This document shows positions 1 through 10,411 of a stretch of 64,000 bases of DNA, piece after piece; the stretch's first letter is position 1, and every line of letters starts with the position of its first letter. Under the pieces are notes generated by a model that saw nothing but the letters and a program-made list of their open reading frames with translations, was not told the origin of the DNA and ran no database searches. Source of the DNA: Mucor racemosus (taxonomy: Eukaryota; Mucoromycota; Mucoromycetes; Mucorales; Mucoraceae); the NCBI GenBank assembly GCA_027405735.1, contig JAPEHQ010000009.1:186001-250000 (forward strand). The letters are read 5' to 3'. The translations under genes were made by a program, and so were the position numbers.

Positions 1-1069
1 CATAACCTTTTTGCATTACCAGGAAAAGATTATGACACTTCAAACAAGATGTAAAAACCTACCAAGCTATTACAGCAATGCTCAATCAAGATCAGTAGTT
101 GTCAAATTTCAATTATTTAATGAATTTGAAGCAAAACATTTATGTTTTTTTTCACATCTAGAGCAACTATGCAAAATGTAAATGGGCTGAAAACTTGATA
201 TAACATATAAAACCTAAAAAATCATTGACAATCATTCAATTGTTCGCAAATGCTGGGGAATATTGAAGTTGCGCCTTGATCCAATCACTTTTAAACAATG
301 GACGCAAACAAGGGATTTAATTAAGATATATTGTATTATCTATTCAACAATAACAATACAGATATCAAAAGGTTACATCTGATGTGTTACATATGTAGCG
401 AACGAGATTTCCCTCATCAAAAATACTACAGTATGTGTCTTTAACGTTTTGTTTTTTGTTAATCGATTATGCACATTGGACCCGTATACATTTACATTAC
501 GACTACGACAATGGCATTACATTTTGACCCGAAAAACCGAGACCAAAAATGCTTGCATACATTGCTTTTTATCCAAAACCTCGTTTCCGCTAAAACTGTA
601 AAATAGATCAAGATTTGCGTTCAGATCAAGATCTACAAGTCTGGACCCTCTCGTTAAGTAATTGTATACACTGGTTATGTATTGATATAGGCACACTGCA
701 AGTTGTCAAAATCAACAAAAGTTCAATTTAGTCCTATTGAATCTTTCCCAATACACGTCCTTTCTCATGCAATTAAAAAGCTTAAAATGAAACAATTCAG
801 TAAACATCCCTAAAAATTAAAAGAGTTCAAATCCGTAGTTTATCATATATATATATTTATATTTATATTTATATTTATATTAGTGCTATTTGGGCATTTG
901 TTCGTACCCTTTTTTTTTTCCTGTGTTGCCTTTGTTGTCGGCAAAATTATATCATGTAAAATGTAAATTAGAAAGGAGAAAAGTCGTGTTGATAAATAAA
1001 TCAGATACTAAAACTCTCTTTTTTTATGCTTTTCTTTTCACTGAAAAAAAATATAGGTCAAGCATTCTC
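1..1069. other. Intergenic stretch upstream of the kinase gene
   Basis: No gene is supported here. The sequence is AT-rich with stops in all frames. At about 846-880 there is a short tandem array of a 6-base unit (atttat, about five copies), close to where the kinase promoter and 5' leader should lie. Reading can be pushed upstream of 1070 to about 890 in the kinase frame, but that stretch has no ATG before 1070 and looks like untranslated leader. Confidence 0.6.
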
Positions 1070-2133
1070 ATGAAAATGAACCAAGATCCAAGTATCAAGG
1101 ATAAATCTTCGATTTCACAGCCATTAATGAATGGGTATCAATTAAACGAACAGTTTTCAAGTATATATCAACTTGAAGATCAAATAGGCAGCGGTGGTTA
1201 TGGATTTGTAATGTCTGCTATACATCGTGAAACAAAAAAGAATGTGGCTGTAAAATTTATATACAAACACAAGCTACCTTCTGATTTTAAGGGTCGAAAT
1301 AATACTAATATACCAAATGAAATATCAATTCTCAAACGAATTCATCATCCCACCGTTATTGAATACATTGATAGTTTTCAAGACAATGTATATCATTATT
1401 TAATCATGGAATTATACGGGTGCGAATGGTCATCTCGACAAACATCAGATGATAACCATAGTGATAACAGTAGCTGTGAAAGCGATACGGCACCTGCAAC
1501 ACCTCCATCGTCATTTGAAGGCTACCCAATGCGAAGAAGAAGTTCAAGCGATTTATTCGAGTGTATTGAAAGCCAAACAAAATTAACTGAATCGCACACT
1601 CAAAATATCATCAAACAGCTTGTGCAATGTATGAGTGATTTACGTGATTTGGGCATATACCATCGTGACATTAAAGATGAAAATATCGTTGTCGATTCAA
1701 ACTTTCAGGTATACCTTATTGGATAATTGATGCAATAAAGCCTTGACCATTTGTTTTTTTATGACAGGTGAAACTGGTGGATTTTGGCTCGGCTATTCAA
1801 ATACCTCCTGATTTTCCTGATCGTGATCAATACACGATGAACAAGTTTCATGGCACCATTTCTTTTGCATCCCCTGAAATACTGTTAGGCTTGAGTTATA
1901 AACCAGAACCTGCCGAGGTTTGGTCATTGGGTATTTTACTGTTTACATTGCTCTATGGTCAGGTACCTTTTGCTAATTCAACGGAGGTCATAACCGGTAA
2001 TTGGAAACGGCCAACAAAAGAACCGAACTGTTCCGATAATTGCTTTGATCTGTTGAATGGGATGTTGAAGAATAACCCTCAAAAAAGGTTGACTATTAAA
2101 AACATTTTACGGCATCCTTGGCTTAATGCTTAA
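1070..2133 (+). CDS. PAS-kinase-like serine/threonine protein kinase, two exons
   Basis: Exons 1070-1708 and 1768-2133 (59-base intron, phase 0) give 334 residues. All core kinase elements are present: glycine loop GSGGYG (40-45), VAVK lysine K62, catalytic HRDIKDEN (198-205), DFG (218-220), SPE in place of APE, and a C-terminal PQKRLTI helix region. The glycine loop followed by FVMSA, the ELYGCEW hinge and VWSLGILL are typical of the kinase domain of PAS kinase (Psk1/Psk2, PASK). Those proteins are over 1,000 residues with N-terminal PAS domains; no PAS domain is seen here, so this is a stand-alone catalytic domain. A Ser/Thr-rich, probably disordered insert of about 45 residues (118-163, with RRRSSS) splits the hinge from helix D. 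Start chosen at the first in-frame ATG (1070); ATG at 1076 is equally possible. Substrate unknown; family members regulate carbon partitioning and translation. Confidence 0.85.
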
Positions 2134-2309
2134 ACTTAAAATTATATATTTAATAAAATTGATAATAGTCTTTGTCGAAAATTATCATTTTGCTGTATGA
2201 AGCACAGCTGACATGTCTGTTTGAATATATATTGTATAGGATCACTTACTTTGACTTAATTTAACTTACCTTGGTACATATAATACATAAAATAAATATT
2301 GCAAATTGG

Positions 2310-4460
2310 ATTTTTAGAGTTTCCAATCTTTGAAATCGAAGCATGCCCATTTTCTCTAATGACTAACCTTATAAGAAACGCTTTTTAGGATAAATCTTAG
2401 ACTCTGCTAAACAGATATGAATTGGTCGCATTATACTACCTATTCCTGAATTCATTTTATATCTCACGAAAGACTCAAAAACACGTAAAATTCACTGCTT
2501 TTTCCTGAAAACTGGGTCTCACTTTTCATTCCTACTCTACTTTTTTTTTTCATTAAAAAACGCCATGAAAAAATGATATGCCAATGTACCTAAGATGGTC
2601 GACTTTAATCCAAAAATAAGTATTCGAAAATATCCTATTTTTTGCAGTTGGCATTAATTTTTCAATGCTAATGTTTCAGAATTTTACACGTATTTCACTG
2701 CTAAAAATCAAAGGCTTTGAATTTTCATATCTCTAAGAAAAATTAAGCTATACTAACGCTTTCTAATAATAAAACTTACTTGTTTTGAAGTACTCTATAA
2801 CATACTTCAGTATAAAAGAATTCTAAAGACTTTTTGTCGTATATTTTCAGGATTGATAAATAGTACTTAAAAAAGAATACAATTATAAAAGAATGAGTAA
2901 TTAATCAGTTCTTCAACTGTATAATAAAAACAAGATATCGTTTATTTAGATATAAAAGTATGGCCTTTTATATTGATTTGACATTGAGATCCTGAGATGT
3001 AATTTAAGGCACTATTGAACCATTGGATCTGTTTGATAGTAATCTATGGATTGAAATGGATCAATCATAATTTAACCGTTCTTGCAGAGCTTGTGAGTTG
3101 TCTTGTTTCAATGCTGCGCTAAATATGCTTGGATGTTGATTTGATAGCTACTTGATTGGTTAACTGCTGGGATGAAATAATGTGGTGTCATAATTGAGGT
3201 CCAAGCGTTCTTGGTAATTACTGGATTAAACTTGATACGCTAGGAGTTTCTTATATCCGATATCAAGACTTGCACTTCAATACATGTCGTAGTCAATAGA
3301 TTGTAAGATGTATTGATACTGTAGAAGGTGATAATGTATGATACTAGCAGGTGGAATACAACACTTTTAATTTTTTTTCATTTTTTTGACATTTTTGTAA
3401 TGGATTTCAAAGTATTTGCTAAATTGAGCAGCATTTTGTTTACATTCATGCCATCAATCTCGTTGAGCTCTCTCGGACCCAATTTAGTTTTTTTCAAAAT
3501 ATTGATTTTTCATAGAGATATCCTCAAAAATGTGTGCAAAGGAACACATTCGTTTCTAACTTCTATTTTTCCCTTGTATACCCTCATCCCAAATTCTGAA
3601 TTTGAAAAAAAAATTGACAAAAATCTCGTTTCCTTTACAAATAATGCAGCTAAAAGATTCAACGATAACTAGACCAATAGATAATTTTTTTGTGCATTAT
3701 CTCAAACATTTTTATTTGAAACATATTTATAAAAAGCAACCTGTATCTTCAAAAAACCATCAAAATTTCAGTTGAATTTTATGCAAAACTTAATGTAAAA
3801 CATTTGTTTAAATTTTGTTTTAATAGATGCAGAATTTAAAACTGTACAAAAAACATTTAATACGCCAGTTCAACTTACTTGGCAGCCCATAAGATATTAG
3901 ACTATTTTGTTTTTTGAATCATTTTTCGATCATTTTATCAAATCAATTTTAGAACTCAGTTAATATAATGTTTAAGCTGTAATATGAACTATTATTTTGA
4001 TTATCTCGACGAAAAATTAACATTTTCTGCTGAAACTAAAAGTTCTAAGTAGTTTTCAGTTGGGTCTATTTTTTGAATATAAGAAACTAATACCTCAATT
4101 TAGGTGTTCAATTTTTTATAATCAATTTTAGTTCAACTTTAGTCAATAATATTAATGTTAGGCTAGTACACTTATATTCTGGTATTAACAACTCTTCTAT
4201 TCTCGAATAGATATCAATGGCCTATAGAGGGAAGGTACATCTTCGTTGAAGATTACACGTAATAACTCGACTCAATAATAGACGAAAATACTCGAAAACC
4301 ATTGAAAACCATCTGAAACCTGCTTTTTACAACCGTAAAAATTTTATAGCAAAAACCTTATCGCGGCGAATTTTGATTCTAATAAATTCCAACCTTACTT
4401 GATAGTAGGTGCGCACACATTAGCACATATTTGACACGCTGATCTCAAAAGGAAGAAGCT
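2310..4460 (+). repeat. Dispersed repeat family A, copy 1 (interrupted by LTR B)
   Basis: This is the first of six copies of a roughly 1.6 kb AT-rich repeat. It contains recurring blocks such as 'gatgctcaactttaat', 'cctattttttgcagttgg', 'gatatcctcaaaaatgtg' and 'ataccctcatcccaaat'. Homology runs from about 2326 to 4460, broken by the solo LTR at 2835-3363. Open frames inside are short and not shared between copies, so I see no coding capacity. No clear terminal repeats or target duplication could be fixed by eye; class unknown. Confidence 0.85.
2835..3363 (+). mobile_element. Solo LTR, family B, copy B1 (529 bp)
   Basis: Begins TGTCGTATATTTTC and ends GGAATACAACA, giving TG...CA termini with imperfect inverted ends (TGTCGTAT / TGTTGTAT). 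It is flanked by a perfect 5-base duplication ctttt (2830-2834 and 3364-3368). Removing the element and one duplication restores the uninterrupted family A sequence seen at about 12420 and 41998. These are the hallmarks of LTR-retrotransposon integration followed by LTR-LTR recombination. It differs from copy B2 by about seven substitutions and one 3-base indel (hand count), so the insertion looks young. Confidence 0.9.
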
Positions 4461-5900
4461 TCCACGGCCTACTGTGTGTTGAGGAAATCATTGCCAAAGT
4501 GCACCTACATCTTATTGCACACTTTTATTGAAAACAATTAAAAATACGATTTTTATGAATACTGGTTCTTGTAAGCTGCCACTCTACATGGATATAATAG
4601 GTATGAATTTGTGCTACAAGTAGCATATATTTATTTCATTAGGTAGCAGCTGTTTCTGAAGGAGCAGAGCACACATTTTTTAGTGAACCACCTCTTCCTC
4701 TGCTTAAATAAAATTTAGCAACTGGAAAAATGCTCGCAATCAATGAATATAGATCTGTAATATCGAGGCTTTTCCGCTGAACAAACAATCTTCAATGCGC
4801 GATATGGTAGTACAGCGCTGAAGCATGGTGATTGAAAAATGTAAGCACAGTCGAATTATGATACTGATTGAAAACATAACAGGCGTCTACCGATGCATAG
4901 CTTGTTAGCGAAAGCTGGCTTTAGTGCTCTTAAATTAACGATTTCCTTTTCTTAAAACATTCTTATGCCAATTTCGAAAATGTAGGATGTTTGGTTAGCA
5001 ATAGACACTAACGAACATTCTGTGGTATACTCTAGATTCTATATTGATCTTCTTGAGGCGTATTTCCCAAAGTATGATTCATATGTTGTATTAGTTAACT
5101 ATCCCAATTTAAATTTGTGTTGCATTATTGAGAACCACGCACTAATGTGATCCCAAAAATGAGAAATGTGGTAGAGCTATTTGCTGGGTTGTAGCTAGAT
5201 CTCTTCCCTAATTGTATGGTTCTAAAATCTAAACTAATGCTGCTGTGTGTTACTGAATCCTCGGTTCATTTCCTCTGTCTTTTAGGTTTTGGCTTGATTA
5301 TGTCAAAAAACTGCAATTATGTATTTATCAGATAATTAATCTAAACAATATCAAATGCTACGCTGAAGTGAAGTAACTTTATAAAATTCAGAGAAGGAAA
5401 GAGTAAGCTGGTTCTTTTTTTATTTATTTGTGTAAATTAGAATTTGTTGAATTTGGGTATATACTCAAAAAAAATGTCTGCAATGCATTTTGTTGTGTCT
5501 CTGGTATAATTTAATAATTTTTGCCTTGCAAGTAAAGTAAAGTAATGATTATTATATTTTTCGAATTAAATCATTGCACTATCAATGCTTAGATGAAGCT
5601 ATCACTGAAAGCAGTCTTAATGAAAAGCGTATAAAGAACCAAAAATTTTCATTAAAATCCGTTTTTCCTTTGTCCTTTTCAAAGGGGAGATGCTTATCCA
5701 AATGAGGTCCCTACCGATGGATAAATGCCGAACCCATATACAATTACTATGTAATTTATTTACGTCTAGGGGATTATTTGATCCTCTAGTCAATTTTTGG
5801 AAACCTTCGCAAGAAGGTTTACATTTTATATTATAAATTAAATGAAAAAAGAAAAAAAAAAAAACGTAGTTTTTTAGAATAGACATATACATAGGGGGTT
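4461..5900. other. Intergenic, no gene seen
   Basis: AT-rich sequence without a supportable ORF. A stretch at about 4640-4760 resembles 53905-54020 (shared 'ctctgcttaaa' followed by 'ctggaaaaatgct' and 'tcaatgaatat'), so it holds a fragment of another dispersed repeat. The 3' untranslated region of the minus-strand gene ending at 5901 lies at the right end. Confidence 0.55.
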
Positions 5901-6766
5901 TTATTGTTTCTTTAATTTTCTCTTGGTATGTTGGTCAGGCTCTGATTTGCGTCTGCGATTAACAAGTGAGGTGATTGACTTATTATGTGTTAGAGATGCA
6001 TTTTCTTGATTGTAGACACGCATTAGGGGCATAGATATACGATGTAGCAATGTTTTTGATTCATGTTGCATATTGGGAATAGGTTCAATAGGGGAATAAA
6101 CAAGTGGTTTGGGTGGATATTGAGTTATGGTAGGTGGATTTGATGTGATAACGGGATTAGGCTTAGTGGCTGTAGTTGATGGGATTGATATAGTTGTTTT
6201 CATAAATAATTTTGTAGGTTTTTCTGTTACATCCAATGGTGTATGATCATTATTGTCATTGAGATAATCATCGTGGGATTTATTCTTTTTTATTAAATCA
6301 AACTTTGACCTCAAATAAGCAGAAGATCTACGCAATAAATCACTTGCAGATGAAGATCTCTTGCTTGCAGTCGATCTTTGTCTAATTGAACCTGTTGCTG
6401 ATGTTGATGCTTCTATTATTTCGTCCTCCTCTTGTTGATCTAATTGAATTGGCTCCTCGTACTGATAATCATTTGTTGTTGGTGTAGCAATAATTGATGA
6501 TTCCGGCGATGGTTCCTAAGAGTTATATAAAGTGTCAAATTACCTTAATTGGATTTTCTCCACGATCATGGCAAAAAAAAAAAAAAAAAAAGGCCCTCCC
6601 CTGAAAAATAAAAAGACAGACTTACTTGAGATGCAAAGCCTAATTCAAAATGTAATCTTGATCTCTTTTTATCAAATTGACGTAAAAGATCTTTTGAGAA
6701 TGTATCATTGTCATTAGTTGATATTAGACTCTTTGGTAAAGATAATTTATGTAAATTTGTTGCCAT
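5901..6766 (-). CDS. Hypothetical Ser-rich basic protein, two exons
   Basis: Exon 1 is 6766-6626 and exon 2 is 6515-5901 on the minus strand (110-base intron with gtaag donor and ttag acceptor; it contains an A/T homopolymer). Phase is kept, giving 251 residues. I do not recognise the family. The N-terminus (about 1-47) is the most structured-looking part, with a run of charged residues (FDKKRSRLHFELGF). The middle is acidic, then Ser/Arg-rich (RQRSTASKRSSSASDLLRRSS, about 90-110), followed by a Pro/Thr-rich low-complexity region and a strongly basic end (RRRKSEPDQHTKRKLKKQ) that could be a nuclear localisation signal. No membrane segment or signal peptide is seen. Single exon-exon continuity and codon-like composition support it as a real gene. 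Confidence 0.65.
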
Positions 6767-7133
6767 ATATAAATAATTTATGCAACTTTTTCTCTTTAAA
6801 AAGTCAATCGAATCTATACGAAATAGAGAGAAAAAAAGTGTAAATGAGTAAAAATAAAAGGGAAAAAAACTCGATAAACAAACAAGTTTTTATATTTATA
6901 GTAAAAAAAAAAAAAAAAAAAAAATATTTTTTATCAGTAGTTTTAAGTGGACTTGCACGTGTATTGATGAAATAAAAGAGTTTTGTACCTTGATTTTCTT
7001 GGGGAGGAGATGGAATGAAATGAAGAAGACAATAATTATAATAGATAGATGTTTTGTGAAATTTGGGAGGTTGATTTTTATGGTACAGAAAGGGTATAAA
7101 AATTAATGTAAAAAAGAAAGTGTATAGTGAGAA
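6767..7133. other. Intergenic between two minus-strand genes
   Basis: Holds the promoter and leader of the gene at 5901-6766 and the 3' region of the Dep1/Sds3-like gene. A 23-24 base A homopolymer lies at about 6901-6924. No gene seen. Confidence 0.5.
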
Positions 7134-9129
7134 TTAAGAGTGTTTGATACCCAATAATTTTAAATCATCATCAACGTCTTGTATACTAAGTCCGGATGGG
7201 TTAGGTGCCATTGGAAATCCAATTGCTTCCTTAATATCTTGTAATTCGCCTGTCTCTTCTTTCTGTTCTCGTTTATGTACAACCAATTCTCGACCATCCG
7301 GGAATACACGTTCGCCTATGTCAAATGTCAACTTTTTTTTTTCTATTAAATTTACTGTAGTATGTGTAACTTTACCTCTGGCAGGGTCATTTAACTTTGT
7401 ACGTTCATCTTCCATATTCCATCGCTTACCATTGATCTTCGTTAATAAATCACGTCTCAAGGCATTCTTTTGTGACTAAAGCGAAAATGTCAGATTTTTC
7501 AAAATATGAATGATGTTAAATATAACTTACTATAAAATGAATATTTGCTTGATATTCTAAACCTTCAAATTGTTGCTTAAAATTATCATGTTGGTATTTT
7601 CTCCATGCTTCTGCGCTATGTATTCTTTTGCCCTTCTTTTCTTCAATTTCTGCTAATAATGTAACTAATTCAGGATGTGTACCATTGGCTATCATTCGAG
7701 CTTCATCGTGCAATTCTGCCATTTTTTCTTGATACATTCTGGCAAAAAGAGAAAAAAAGGTTGATTGTATTTTACTTAAAACAAAAGGTACTAGCTTACT
7801 TGTCTCTTAATCTAGCAAATTCAATTTCAATGTGAGTTAATGCATCTAATGCTTCTTGATGTCTATGTTGGTAATCATGGTCTTCGTTGTCTATTTTGTA
7901 TTAATTTTTTGTTGTTTTTTTTTTTTTTTTTTTTTTTTGTTGCTATTGTTTAAATAGTTTTTCATACCTTGTACTTCATGATTCCCTCTTTGTTCTTCTG
8001 ATTCTTCGCCATTCTCAAGTTGTTCACCCTCAGTTGGTCCTTGTTCAGTTGCCAAGGGTTCTTTGTTGTGATTTTCCTGTTTATCAAAAGTTTTCGAATC
8101 CTTGTCGTTTTCATCACTCATAGTCTCGACAGGAGCTTCTTTTTCTTCGGATTTATTATCGACATCCATTGATTCGGTAGCAATTTCATCATCCTTGGGC
8201 GTTACTGGTGTCTCTTCTACAACTTGTTCTACTTCGGTTTTCGCAATCAGCTCATCTTGTCGACTTTGTCTTCTACGAGTTCGAGGTGCTTCGGTTATCT
8301 CCAAAATGGATCGAGATGCGCGACGTTTTTTGGTATTATTATTAACGATAGTATCCTCACTACTACTACTACTTGTATCGGTATTTTTATTGCTTCCTTT
8401 TGCTGTAGAAACTTCGGATTGCTTTACTTTTTTAGGACTAGGGCCATGTTCAGAATCGCTTTCTTCTTTAGATTCTACTTGATTGACTTTCTTGGCATCA
8501 TCCTTCCGACGCTTTTTGGAATTTGAGTTAGCAATCATCGAGGGTTTTCTGCTTCTAATTTTTTCTATCGCTTCTTCTTCTTCTTCTTCTTCTTCATTGT
8601 CGTTATCTTCGTCCTCTTTAGCACTGATATTAGCGGTAGTGGTATTAATAATGATCGTATCCTCTTCATCCTCATCTTCGCCATCAGCCTCCTCCTCTTC
8701 TTGATTCAATTTCTCCAAGAGCGGCAAATCAGGAGATGCAGACCTTGATAAAGGAAAATCGTCGGGAACTGATGACAATGGAGAGGCTGAATCCTGCTCG
8801 GTATGTAAATCATCCTCGTCTTCTTCATCTTCATCGTCACCTTCAGACTCGCCATCTTCCTCGTCATCCTCCTCTTCTTCATCAGATAAAGAGCCAGGAG
8901 AGCCGGCTTGTAATATACTGTTTAAAGCAGACAGATCATCGTCATCATCTTCGACATCATCTTGCATTTTATCAATTGGAGTTAAAGGTCCATCTCCATC
9001 CAATTGCTCGTCTGCGCTCAATACAGATGGCGATGAGCCTAATGATAATTTCGAACTTTGTCTAGCATTTTCTTCGGTAGTAGTGGTATTATTATCCATG
9101 GTTATTATGGTTGTTGAATTAGATTCCAT
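7134..9129 (-). CDS. Dep1/Sds3/BRMS1-family subunit of a Rpd3-type histone deacetylase complex
   Basis: Four exons on the minus strand: 9129-7968, 7890-7800, 7738-7531, 7475-7134. Phases match at all junctions, giving 600 residues. Residues 1 to about 390 are low-complexity and strongly acidic (long D/E runs) with basic NLS-like patches (KKRRKDD, KKRRAS). From about residue 395 the Sds3-like domain begins: HRHQEALDALTHIEIEF, then ARLRDKMYQEKMAEL, coiled-coil in character, continuing through EKKGKRIHSAEAW. The last exon (113 residues) carries a conserved-looking FDIGERVFPDGRELVV block. The acidic N-terminus plus C-terminal Sds3 homology fits Dep1 better than Sds3 itself. Such proteins scaffold the Rpd3L/Sin3 deacetylase complex in the nucleus. 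It is head-to-head with RPS28 across about 360 bases. Intron 1 contains a run of about 22 T. Confidence 0.8.
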
Positions 9130-9487
9130 AAGCGTATTAAAATGAAGGATAAAAACGCGTCAATTGCTCTATATTTTTGTATGTTTTCTTAATTTTTATA
9201 GAAATCTGTCAACTGTTCTGTTTCTTGATTATAATTTGAAATTCAAAAAGGAGAGTAAGACGAATGAATTAAATTTATGAAGGGTTTATAGGACATATAC
9301 AAGGAAAAAATCTTTGTATATTATCGTGACGTAGAAGATGCAAACATACAGAGCCATTTAATAGGTTGGAACAGCTTCGGTCGCTGAGCAAAAAAACTTG
9401 TCGCCCGGGAGGAGAGCAAGAGGAGCACATCACATTGAATAGAATACCAATCGAGTAGGATTCTTTCCTTTTCTATAATTAATAACT
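9130..9487. promoter_or_regulatory. Divergent promoter region, Dep1/Sds3-like gene and RPS28
   Basis: This 358-base interval separates two genes transcribed away from each other, so it must contain both promoters. The right part is CT/A-rich near the RPS28 start. I cannot assign individual factor sites with confidence. Confidence 0.5.
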
Positions 9488-9935
9488 ATGGTATGTAAAC
9501 CAAGCGACATCAGAAACGATATATAGGATTGCATTTGAAAGAGAGATGAATGGATGAATCGATGATGGATGTTGTAGATGCGGATGGATGAATATCATTT
9601 TTGATCCATCTCTGTGCATCTTAGTTGCCATGACAACCAGTCAATTAAATCACCTATTTTGTCGTTGTCGTTGCTATTACAACTACTTATAACCGATCGA
9701 AATGTTAACCTTCTCATTCAATTCATTATAGGACTCCTCTAAGACTCCTGTCAAGCTCGCTAGAGTTACTAAGGTTCTCGGCCGTACCGGTTCTCGTGGT
9801 GGTGTTACCCAAGTCCGCGTTGAATTCATGGATGATACTAACCGTTCCATCATCCGTAACGTCAAGGGTCCCGTTCGTGAAAACGATATCCTCTGTCTTT
9901 TGGAATCTGAACGTGAAGCTCGTCGTCTCCGTTAA
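9488..9935 (+). CDS. RPS28: 40S ribosomal protein eS28
   Basis: Exon 1 contributes only the start codon (ATG 9488-9490), followed at once by a 241-base intron (gtatgt ... attatag, 9491-9731). Exon 2, 9732-9935, encodes the remaining 67 residues. The 68-residue product reads [20 protein letters not shown], then [12 protein letters not shown] and ends [10 protein letters not shown], the standard eS28 sequence and length. It sits at the mRNA exit/decoding side of the 40S subunit and is essential for translation. Codon use is strongly biased to C/T-ending optimal codons, unlike the neighbouring acidic gene, as expected for a highly expressed gene. An intron at or next to the start codon is common in fungal ribosomal protein genes and often affects expression. 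Confidence 0.97.
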
Positions 9936-10411
9936 GCAACATTTCTAGAAAAATTAACATCGATTTTTTTATCCAAAATTCATTAAAATTGCACCCTCTC
10001 AAATTATCTTTTTTTGCAGATGGTTTTTAATATAAAATTACATGTACAGGTTGGATATTATCAAATGCTGGGTATTGCGATATTGCAGGGAATTTTTCAT
10101 GTGATGAAATCAAGGGAAATATACATCTTTCAAACAAGAGAGAAAGAAAAAGAGGATATTGTAAATATCAATTTTAAGCATTTTGATCTGCTGAAGAAGC
10201 TTTCATTTGAGTTGTTTTTCTATAATTTCTATTTATACTTAGTTTCTGTTGATTTCATGTTTGTGAAGCTGTTGATCTTGTATATAAATCCATATCAATA
10301 GAGTAAAACAAGTCGTTATAGTGGCTTGTGTTGCACTTGCAATGACTCATATTTTTTCGACATTGCAATATGTTCATCCCCTTTTTCTTCCCTACAACAT
10401 AACAGAACATT
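9936..10411. other. Intergenic between RPS28 and TyrRS
   Basis: Contains the RPS28 3' region and the TyrRS promoter. An open frame at 10014-10301 has AT-driven composition and no recognisable similarity. I take it as untranslated sequence. A pyrimidine-rich stretch precedes the TyrRS start. Confidence 0.5.

Noticed and set aside
3328..3672. 114-codon open frame on the plus strand
   Set aside because: It spans the LTR B/repeat A junction, is not conserved in other copies of A and has AT-driven composition.
5617..5892. 91-codon open frame downstream of the Ser-rich protein gene
   Set aside because: Begins in a poly-A/T run, low complexity, no similarity recognised; probably 3' untranslated sequence.
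8102..9065. Several plus-strand frames opposite the Dep1/Sds3-like gene
   Set aside because: Antisense shadows of the acidic low-complexity coding region.
9491..9731. Possible snoRNA inside the RPS28 intron
   Set aside because: A box C-like gatgatgg is present, but I find no convincing box D (CTGA) or H/ACA layout around it.
10014..10301. 95-codon open frame between RPS28 and TyrRS
   Set aside because: No recognisable signature, AT-biased codons; it lies in untranslated or intergenic sequence of two highly expressed genes.
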